64,000 bases of DNA from CAZUAQ01 sp964618455 (GTDB lineage Bacteria; Planctomycetota; Phycisphaerae; UBA1845; PWPN01): NCBI GenBank assembly GCA_964618455.1, contig CAZUAQ010000012.1, positions 1-64,000 of the forward strand, read 5' to 3'. Under the pieces are notes generated by a model. That model had not been told where the DNA came from, made no database searches, and saw nothing but the letters and a program-made list of their open reading frames with translations. The first letter of the stretch is position 1. Each line of letters begins with the position of its first letter. Positions 33,653 to 40,633 of this stretch are shown here, in pieces. The translations under genes were made by a program, and so were the position numbers.

Positions 33653-35692
33653 ATGGATGCCTGTCCATCGCATACGCTGATTCATGATCTCTTGCTTCTG
33701 ATCATCAATCTCAGCCAGGTGAAAGATCCGGACCGGATTCTTCGTCTGTTCATCGAGGGGCTGAATGGTCTGGATATCGACATCCCGTTTGAATTCGTAC
33801 CCATCGGTAGCAAGCCTTCCCCGCCTTATGAGCGTCTTTCCACCAGTGACTCCTCTTTCGGCTGCGTCGCCGTTCGAGGTCCGTGGGACGAGCTTCCCGC
33901 GGAATGGCAGTCCGTGCTGCGCAACGCCATGCGCATGCTGGCGATTCTGCTGGAAAACACGTATCGCTCCCAGCTCCTGAGTTCCACGAACGAGCGTCTC
34001 GGGCAGCTGGTTCAGGAACGTACGGAGGCGCTGGCGGCACAGAACTACGCCCTCAAGGCGGAGATCGAGGAACGCCGATCCGCCGAAAGGGCGCTGCGCA
34101 TCAGCGAATTGCGGCTGCGGCAGATGGCGGAGAATCTGGAAGAGGTCTTCTGGCTTTCCACGCACGATCTCTCGGAGTGTCTCTATCTCAGTACGGCTTT
34201 CGAAAGGGTGTTTCAGCGGCCGGTGGAGGGCGTCTACGGCGATCCCATGTCGTGGATGGAGGCGGTCGTGCCGGAGGACCGCGAGAAACTGCGGGAGATG
34301 ATCGAGTCGACCGACATGGCGAAGGCCGCGCCGCTCGCGTTTCCCGAGTATCGCATCCGGACGCCGGATGGCCAACTGAAGTGGATCCAGGCGAAAGTGT
34401 TTCCGGTGCATGACGAGGCGGGAAACGTCTATCGGCTCACGGGAGTCGCTGCCGACATCACCGAACGCAAGCAGCTCGAGGACGACCATCAGCGCATGGA
34501 GATGGAGCTCCTGCAGTCCCGCAAGATGGAGGCGATCGGCCGCCTGGCGGGCGGGGTCGCCCACGATTTCAACAACATGCTGACGGTGATCATGGGCAAT
34601 GTGGAATTGGCACGGAGTCTCCTGATATCCTCCCCGCGCGGGGAACGCGAGCATGGGACGTTGGACGAACTGCTGACCCAGATCCACGGGGCAGGCGAGC
34701 GCAGTGCCTCCCTGACGCGGCAGCTCCTGACCTTCAGCCGCAAGACGCCGTCGCATCCGGCGCCGGTCTCCGTCAATCAGATCCTGCGCGAGTTGGAGTC
34801 GATGCTGCGGAGACTGATCGGTACGCATATCCACATGAGACTGGACCTGGAGGAGGATCTTCCGCCGATCCTGATCGACAAGTCGCAGATGGAGCAGGTC
34901 ATTCTCAACCTGGTGATCAACGCCCGGGACGCGATGTCCGCCGGGGGCTTGCTGACGCTTGGCGCGCGTCGCTTGCAGGTGACCCGGGCGGACCTGGGCG
35001 AATGCCCGGACCTGGCCCCGGGTTGCCACGTCGAAGTGTCGGTTCACGACACGGGCGAGGGCATCCGGCCGGAGAATCTCGGCAGGGTGTTTGAGCCCTT
35101 CTTTTCCACGCGTCCGATGGAGAAGGGCACCGGCCTGGGGCTGGCGACGGTGTACGGGATCGTCAAGCAGCACGACGGGCATATCGAGGTGCGGAGCGAC
35201 GTGGCCGAGGGAACCATGTTTCGCATCCTGCTGCCCTGCGTTCCCGCCCAGAGTGAGGAGGCGCCGGAAGACTCCGCCGACCCGCCGTCCCGGGGCGAGG
35301 AGACCATTCTGATCTGTGAAGATGAGACGGGGATCCTCAAACTTGCTGCAAATGTACTCGAAAGTCAGGGTTACCGGGTCCTGCAGGCGCAAGCGGGGCC
35401 GCAGGCGCTCGAGGCCGCTTCCCGCGAAGAGGGGAGTATCGATCTCTTGCTGACCGACATCGTGATGCCGGGGATGAGCGGTTATGAAGTGGCCACGGAA
35501 CTTCGCAAACAGTTCGGAACGCTGCCCGTCCTGTACATGTCAGGCTATAACCAGGATGACGCTACGGCATCTGAAGATAGCTGTGTTGACCGCAACGGTG
35601 CCTGTTTTCTCGCCAAACCCTTCACACCGGCGGAACTGCTTTCGGCGGTGCGGTCGTGCCTCGACCTGCATGCGTCTCCGCGCACCGCGTGA
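33653..35692 (+). CDS. PAS-containing hybrid sensor histidine kinase
   Basis: 679 residues: an N-terminal GAF-like or uncharacterised segment (1-100) with no membrane helix, a coiled linker (105-150), a PAS/PAC domain (about 155-272), a phosphoacceptor helix with H304 in GGVAHDFNNML, and an HATPase_c domain. That domain has N in VINARDAM, G1 DTGEGI, G2 GTGLGLATV. A C-terminal receiver follows (about 558-670) with its Asp in LLTDIVMPGMSG. The protein is probably cytoplasmic. The receiver has no DNA-binding output, so a phosphorelay to another regulator is expected. It directly follows the MEDS sensor gene, which is likely to tune it. Confidence 0.92.
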   Translation: MDACPSHTLIHDLLLLIINLSQVKDPDRILRLFIEGLNGLDIDIPFEFVPIGSKPSPPYERLSTSDSSFGCVAVRGPWDELPAEWQSVLRNAMRMLAILLENTYRSQLLSSTNERLGQLVQERTEALAAQNYALKAEIEERRSAERALRISELRLRQMAENLEEVFWLSTHDLSECLYLSTAFERVFQRPVEGVYGDPMSWMEAVVPEDREKLREMIESTDMAKAAPLAFPEYRIRTPDGQLKWIQAKVFPVHDEAGNVYRLTGVAADITERKQLEDDHQRMEMELLQSRKMEAIGRLAGGVAHDFNNMLTVIMGNVELARSLLISSPRGEREHGTLDELLTQIHGAGERSASLTRQLLTFSRKTPSHPAPVSVNQILRELESMLRRLIGTHIHMRLDLEEDLPPILIDKSQMEQVILNLVINARDAMSAGGLLTLGARRLQVTRADLGECPDLAPGCHVEVSVHDTGEGIRPENLGRVFEPFFSTRPMEKGTGLGLATVYGIVKQHDGHIEVRSDVAEGTMFRILLPCVPAQSEEAPEDSADPPSRGEETILICEDETGILKLAANVLESQGYRVLQAQAGPQALEAASREEGSIDLLLTDIVMPGMSGYEVATELRKQFGTLPVLYMSGYNQDDATASEDSCVDRNGACFLAKPFTPAELLSAVRSCLDLHASPRTA

Positions 35693-35739
35693 ATGATAAA
35701 GCCTTGCCAATACGGATCCTTGCTTGGAGCGATGGGAAG

Positions 35740-36300
35740 CTACTTCGCGCGTTCGATGTACTCGCCGGAGCGGGTGTCGACGCGGACAACCTCGCCGTTC
35801 TCGATGAAGGGGGGCACCTTGATCTTGGCGCCGGTCTCGAGGGTGGCTTCCTTGTTCTGGTTGGTGGCGGTGGCGCCCTTGATCGACGGCGGCGTGTCGG
35901 TGATCTGCAACTCGACCACCTGCGGAAGATAGATGTTGACGATCTTGCCGTCGACGATCTCGCATGTCACGCGCTCGTTTTCCTTCAGGAACGGCAGGGC
36001 ATCGGTGAGCATTTCCTCGTCGACCGGGATCTGGTCGTAGGTCTCGACGTCCGCCAGGATGTAGTTGGTGGCATCGCGATAGAGGTACTCGTATTCCTTC
36101 GACTGGACGAAGGGCGTCTCGAAGGTGTCGTCCACGCGCGCCCGAACGTCGAGAATCTGCCCCGACTGGAAGTTCTTGAGCTTGAGCTGGATGTAACTCC
36201 GCTTGTTGCCCTTGGCGACGTGGGTGGCGTCCTTCACCGAGTAGAGGCTGCCCTCGTGCATCACGACTTTGCCCGGGCGGAGATCATTGGCTTTCAACAT
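35740..36300 (-). CDS. efp: Translation elongation factor P
   Basis: EF-P helps the ribosome form peptide bonds at polyproline stretches. The 186-residue protein has the normal three-domain length: MLKANDLRPGKVVMHEG at the start, KLKNFQSGQILD, and the C-terminal VRVDTRSGEYIERAK signature. The ATG has GGGAGAA nine bases upstream. The domain I tip reads VAKGNKRSY (28-36). Lined up without a gap on the usual PGKG tip, Asn32 falls where E. coli EF-P has its modified Lys34, with Lys30 and Lys33 beside it. It might therefore be modified differently or not at all. No EpmA, EpmB or EarP gene is in the window. Confidence 0.93.
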   Translation of the reverse strand: MLKANDLRPGKVVMHEGSLYSVKDATHVAKGNKRSYIQLKLKNFQSGQILDVRARVDDTFETPFVQSKEYEYLYRDATNYILADVETYDQIPVDEEMLTDALPFLKENERVTCEIVDGKIVNIYLPQVVELQITDTPPSIKGATATNQNKEATLETGAKIKVPPFIENGEVVRVDTRSGEYIERAK

Positions 36301-36582
36301 GGCGGTACGTTCTCCCTGCCCGGTCGACGCGGGCGTCCAAGTTCATGCACAGTGCCCAGATTTCCAGAGGAATCAGCGGAAGATCGCGGGCCGCGGTGCC
36401 TCGGTCGCGGGGGACCCCGGAGCGAGGCGTCACAAGAGTCTATAGTGTGGCAAACCGCCTCTCCGGAGTCAACCGCCGTCCAGCGAGGCGCGTGAGCGCG
36501 GCTGAGTTGTCGCCCCATCGGCAAGAGGGTATGTTTTCGGACGATCATGGTGGGTCGTTCGAATCATGAAACGGGGGTTGTC

Positions 36583-37728
36583 ATGGTGGAACAGGCGGAA
36601 CGGGTCGCTACTTCGGCGGCCATCGAGCACTTGCGCTGGGCGCTGACGCCGGGGGTCGGCCCGGCGCTGTTCGCGCGGATTATCGAGGCGTTCGGTTCGG
36701 CACAGGAAGCGCTGGGCGTCGGTGTCGACCGGATGCAGAAGGTGGAAAGCGTCGGGCGCGCCACCGCCGAGGCGATCGTCCTCGGGCGCGACCGCGTCGA
36801 CGTGGAAGCGGAGATCCGGCTGGCCGCCGAACACGGGGTTCGCATCCTCTGCCGGGACGACGAAGAATTTCCTGCACCGCTGCGCTACATCCCTGATCCG
36901 CCGATCTGTCTCTACGTCAAAGGGCAACTGCTGCGCGAAGACGGGCTGGCGGTGGCGATCGTCGGCTCACGGAAACCCACGATCTACGGCCAGGAGCAGG
37001 CCCACCGCTTCGGCTATCAACTGGCATCGCACGGCATGACCATCGTGTCCGGGCTGGCGCGCGGGATCGACAGCGAAGGGCACAAAGGCGCGCTGGCCGC
37101 CGGAGGGCGAACGCTGGCGGTGCTGGGCAACGGGCTCGCACGGATCTATCCGCCGGAGAACCGTGACCTGGCCGTGCGTGTCGAGCAGTCGGGGGCGCTG
37201 CTGAGCGAACTGCCGATGAACACCTCCCCGGCGAAGGAGAACTTCCTGCCCCGCAACCGCATCATCGCGGGGCTGAGCCTGGGCACGCTGGTGGTCGAGG
37301 CCGCCCGGCGGAGCGGCGCGCTGGCCACGGCGCGGCTGTCGAGCGAGTACGATCGCGAAGTGTTCGCGGTGCCCGGACGTGTGGACACACCCGTGTCCGA
37401 GGGCACGAACGCGCTCATCCGCGATCAGCACGGCAAGCTGGTTATGTCGGTGGAGGACATCCTCGACGAACTGGGTGAGGCGGGGCAGATGCTGCTGGAT
37501 ATGGAACGTCCGGGCGAACCGGCGCCGCAGCGGGCCCCGGTTTCACTGAACGAGAACGAGCAGGCGATCTGCAACGCGCTGGACCGTGACGGCCGTCCGA
37601 TCGAATCGATCGCCGAAGCGTCGGGCCTGCCCGCCAATCTCGTGGCGTCGACGCTGATCTCGCTGCAGCTCAAGGGGGTTGCCCGTCAGATGCCGGGGAA
37701 CGTGTTCGTTCGCGTGGGAGGGGGCTGA
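36583..37728 (+). CDS. dprA: DNA-processing protein DprA
   Basis: DprA binds incoming single-stranded DNA in transformation and loads RecA. The Rossmann-like core shows VAIVGSRKPTIYG, TIVSGLARGIDSEGHKGAL and AVLGNGLARIYPPENRDL, ending with NRIIAGLSLGTLVVEAA...ATARLSSEYDREVFAVPG, all diagnostic. An N-terminal SAM-like segment and a C-terminal winged-helix-like DML1 domain flank it. Length is about 381 residues from the ATG at 36583; an in-frame ATG at 36547 would add twelve. Neither has a strong ribosome site. It overlaps the NUDIX gene by one base and heads a rightward run that reaches 40616. Confidence 0.93.
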   Translation: MVEQAERVATSAAIEHLRWALTPGVGPALFARIIEAFGSAQEALGVGVDRMQKVESVGRATAEAIVLGRDRVDVEAEIRLAAEHGVRILCRDDEEFPAPLRYIPDPPICLYVKGQLLREDGLAVAIVGSRKPTIYGQEQAHRFGYQLASHGMTIVSGLARGIDSEGHKGALAAGGRTLAVLGNGLARIYPPENRDLAVRVEQSGALLSELPMNTSPAKENFLPRNRIIAGLSLGTLVVEAARRSGALATARLSSEYDREVFAVPGRVDTPVSEGTNALIRDQHGKLVMSVEDILDELGEAGQMLLDMERPGEPAPQRAPVSLNENEQAICNALDRDGRPIESIAEASGLPANLVASTLISLQLKGVARQMPGNVFVRVGGG

Positions 37729-38216
37729 TGCCGGTCGTTCGGACGGACATCGTGGCGCTGTATCCCTTTCGCCGCCACGCGGGCCGACTGGAGTTCCTGC
37801 TGATGCGTCGGGCGCCACGGAAGTACATGCCGGGCACGTGGAACGTCGTCCAGGGCAAGATCGAGCCGGGGGAGACCGCCACGGTGGCGGCGGTGCGCGA
37901 GATGCACGAAGAATCCGGCCTGCGACCGCGCACGCTCTGGCAGATGAACGGTGTGAACAGCTATTTCATCGCCGAACGCGATCAGATGGTCCACAGCCCG
38001 GTGTTCGTGGCGGAGGTGGACGTCGAGGACGAGGTCACGCTGAACGACGAGCACGACGATTACGCCTGGCTGGATCTCGGAGAAACGCTCGCCCGTCTTG
38101 TCTGGCCGAATCAGAAACGCTTGATACGCACGATCATCTCCGACATCATCGACGCGGGCGAGGAGCGTGCGTACCTCCGATTGCCCGAAGCCCTCTGGGA
38201 TTCCTCCTCGACGTGA
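37728..38216 (+). CDS. NUDIX hydrolase
   Basis: 162 residues carrying a complete NUDIX box, GKIEPGETATVAAVREMHEESGL (the G-x5-E-x7-REuxEExGu pattern), in which the Glu residues bind Mg. The overall layout (dNTP-pyrophosphatase-like, with a short N-terminal strand VRTDIVALYPFRR and a C-terminal helix LIRTIISDI) resembles dihydroneopterin triphosphate or dATP pyrophosphatases, but the substrate cannot be fixed by eye. Its ATG shares one base with the dprA stop codon, which suggests translational coupling, and the sulfatase start follows after nine bases. Confidence 0.88.
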   Translation: MPVVRTDIVALYPFRRHAGRLEFLLMRRAPRKYMPGTWNVVQGKIEPGETATVAAVREMHEESGLRPRTLWQMNGVNSYFIAERDQMVHSPVFVAEVDVEDEVTLNDEHDDYAWLDLGETLARLVWPNQKRLIRTIISDIIDAGEERAYLRLPEALWDSSST

Positions 38217-38225
38217 GAGAACTTC

Positions 38226-39665
38226 ATGTGCAGTAAGTTGGCATCGTGTGGACGGCGGTTCGGTTGGATGGCAGGGATCGTGGGCCTCCTGGCCAGCGGA
38301 GCTCTCGCCGATGCGCCGCCGGGCAAGCGGATGAACGTCGTCTTCTTTCTGACGGACGATCAGGCTCCGAACATGACCGGCTACGAGGGGCATCCGCAAA
38401 TCAAGACGCCGCATCTCGATACGCTGGCATCGCGCTCGGTCCGGTTCACGCGCTGCTACGTGCCGACGCCGCAATGCGCCCCGAGCCGCGCGACGATCCT
38501 CACCGGCCTGTACCCGCACTCTCACCGCGTGGTGACCAACCCGAGCGGGAAGCGCCCTTTGCGGATAAAGCCGTCGGCGGACACGTTCGTGGCCCGGCTC
38601 GATCGCGAGGGCTACTTCTGCGGGATCGTCGGCAAGTGGCACCTGCCTTACGAAACCTCGCCCGCCCCCGGTCACGGGTTCAGCGATTACGTCGCCACGC
38701 ATGATCGAAGCTGGAAGTGGAACGACTGTCCGGTATGGGTCAATGGCGAGAAGCAGACGGCGGACAAGTTCCTGACCGACTGGAACGGCGACCGCGCCAT
38801 CGAGTTCATCGACAAGGCGGGCGAAGCGCCCTTCTTCCTGTGGGTCTGCTTCCGCGCCCCACACGGCCCGCTCGTCTATCCTCCGGGGACGGAAAAGATG
38901 TACCCGCCCGACAAGGTGGATCTGCCCGAGACGATGGAGGTGCCGGTGGACCCCGCGCATCGCCCCGCCTCGCTGTTGCAGTCTCCGCCGCACAAGGGTT
39001 TTCAATCACACAAGCCACCGTATGACGCGCTCCGCGAGGCACGATCCAAGTACTACGCCATGATCTCGCGCGTGGACGAGAACGTCGGCCGCGTGCTCGA
39101 ACGGCTCGACACGCCGGAACTTCGCGAGAACACGATCGTCATCTTCGCCAGCGACAACGGGTGGGCGCTGGGCGAGCATCGCCTGTTCGCCAAGGGCCCG
39201 TTTTTCTACGAGGAACTGGCCCGAGTACCGCTGCTCATCTCGCATCCGGCGTTGAAGGGCGAGGCCCGGACGGTCGAGCATGTCGTGAGCCTGGTGGATC
39301 TCGCGCCCACGATCCTCGAGATGGTCGGCTTCGGCGCGCCGATGGGCCTGCAGGGGGATTCGATGTGGCCGTTGATGCAGAATCCCGAGTCGACCGACTG
39401 GGCCGACGAGGAATTCCTCGAGTACGACGAGCAGCAGGGGACCCGCTACCCGGCCCGGGGCGTCGTCACGAAGCGATTCAAGTTCATCGATTACCTCAAC
39501 GAGCGTCGCCCGGACAGCGACATCGTCTACGATCTGAAACTGGATCCGCTCGAGACGCGCAACGTGAATCACCCGGAGCAGCAGTTGCACTATGCCGGCG
39601 TGATCAAGATGCTCCGCCAGCGCGTGGAATCCTGGCGGGAAATGACGCGCGACCCGGTGAAATAG
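38226..39665 (+). CDS. Secreted sulfatase (arylsulfatase/iduronate sulfatase-like)
   Basis: 479 residues with a signal peptide (about 1-30). FLTDDQ (41-46) supplies metal-binding Asp residues, and CAPSR (84-88) is the Cys-type site converted to formylglycine. GKWHLP and FASDNGWALGEH supply further active-site Lys, Asp and His residues. The C-terminal half has DLKLDPLETRNV, the usual sulfatase ending. It should cut sulfate esters from glycans, in line with the many sulfatases of marine planctomycetes. The natural substrate is not determined. It lies in the dprA-led run, although its function is unrelated to the flanking genes. Confidence 0.93.
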   Translation: MCSKLASCGRRFGWMAGIVGLLASGALADAPPGKRMNVVFFLTDDQAPNMTGYEGHPQIKTPHLDTLASRSVRFTRCYVPTPQCAPSRATILTGLYPHSHRVVTNPSGKRPLRIKPSADTFVARLDREGYFCGIVGKWHLPYETSPAPGHGFSDYVATHDRSWKWNDCPVWVNGEKQTADKFLTDWNGDRAIEFIDKAGEAPFFLWVCFRAPHGPLVYPPGTEKMYPPDKVDLPETMEVPVDPAHRPASLLQSPPHKGFQSHKPPYDALREARSKYYAMISRVDENVGRVLERLDTPELRENTIVIFASDNGWALGEHRLFAKGPFFYEELARVPLLISHPALKGEARTVEHVVSLVDLAPTILEMVGFGAPMGLQGDSMWPLMQNPESTDWADEEFLEYDEQQGTRYPARGVVTKRFKFIDYLNERRPDSDIVYDLKLDPLETRNVNHPEQQLHYAGVIKMLRQRVESWREMTRDPVK

Positions 39666-39723
39666 CGACGAACCTTGATTGAGTTTTATCCATGGATGGT
39701 AGGCATCGCAGGAGGCGAACCCG

Positions 39724-39954
39724 ATGAGCACTTCCCAATCCACTTCATGCCTGTTGTGCGGGACACCGATGGTCGGTGTGCACTGCAAGCAGATCTGCCC
39801 GGCCTGCGGCTACAAGGAAGACTGCAGCGATCTCTTCCCGGAGTGCGCGTACGACGAATCCGTGCGTGACCAGGCCACCGCCGCGCACGAAGATCGGGAT
39901 GAATGCCAAGCGGAGAACGAGAGTCGCGACTGCACGCAGAGGCGATCGGCATGA
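39724..39954 (+). CDS. Small Cys-rich, zinc-ribbon-like protein
   Basis: 76 residues. The ATG at 39724 has GGAGG eight bases upstream. Cysteine pairs are CLLCG (9-13) and CPACG (25-29), plus further single Cys residues in a Glu/Asp-rich tail. The first two pairs fit a four-Cys zinc ribbon. Its stop codon overlaps the next start (ATGA), so it is probably made together with the glycosylase. I do not recognise a family. Confidence 0.7.
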   Translation: MSTSQSTSCLLCGTPMVGVHCKQICPACGYKEDCSDLFPECAYDESVRDQATAAHEDRDECQAENESRDCTQRRSA

Positions 39955-40616
39955 GCGGGCGCACGGCATCGATGTTGCGTGAATTCTACGAAGCCATGTT
40001 CGCCGCCTGCGGCCCGCAGCACTGGTGGCCGGCGGATTCGCCCACGGAAGTGATCGTCGGCGCCATTCTGACGCAGAACACGGCGTGGAAGAACGTCGAG
40101 CGCGCGATCGCGAATCTGAAGCAGGCCGATGCGCTGAACTGGACGGTGCTGCGCGATCTGGCCGACGAGGACCTGGCCGAACTGATCCACCCGGCGGGGA
40201 CGTTCAACGTCAAGACGAAACGTTTGAAGGCATTCACGAATTGGTTCTGGTCGCGGTACGACGGCGATCTCGATGCCATGTTCGCCACGTCACGCCATAC
40301 GCTTCGCGAGGAACTGCTGAGCATCTCCGGCATCGGGCGCGAGACCGCCGACGCCATTCTGCTCTACGCCGGCGAAATGCCTGCCTTTGTTGTCGACGCT
40401 TACACCGCCCGCATCCTGCGCCGCCACGGGCTCATCGACGACACCGCCGACTACGGCGAGATACAAGCGCTTTTTGAATCCAGCCTGCCAGAAGAAGTCC
40501 CGTTGTTCAACGAGTACCACGCCCTGCTCGTGCAGGTCGGCAAGACCCACTGCAAACCCCGCGCGAAATGCGAAGGCTGCCCGCTGGAGCCGTTCCCACA
40601 CGAACTCGAAGAATAA
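39951..40616 (+). CDS. Endonuclease III-like DNA glycosylase (HhH-GPD superfamily)
   Basis: 221 residues starting at the ATG that overlaps the previous stop; an upstream GTG-free extension to 39903 is not needed. The helix-hairpin-helix LSISGIGRETAD (123-134) and the catalytic Asp149 in VVDAYT are present. Glu131 stands where Nth has its lyase Lys, so the enzyme is probably a pure glycosylase like the MagIII/EndoIII-related group. The C-terminal cluster Cys set is incomplete by eye (Cys201, 207 and 210 only), so it may lack the [4Fe-4S] cluster. The substrate base is unknown; repair of alkylated bases is plausible by homology. Confidence 0.85.
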   Translation: MSGRTASMLREFYEAMFAACGPQHWWPADSPTEVIVGAILTQNTAWKNVERAIANLKQADALNWTVLRDLADEDLAELIHPAGTFNVKTKRLKAFTNWFWSRYDGDLDAMFATSRHTLREELLSISGIGRETADAILLYAGEMPAFVVDAYTARILRRHGLIDDTADYGEIQALFESSLPEEVPLFNEYHALLVQVGKTHCKPRAKCEGCPLEPFPHELEE

Positions 40617-40633
40617 CGCTTCGCGCGTCCCGC

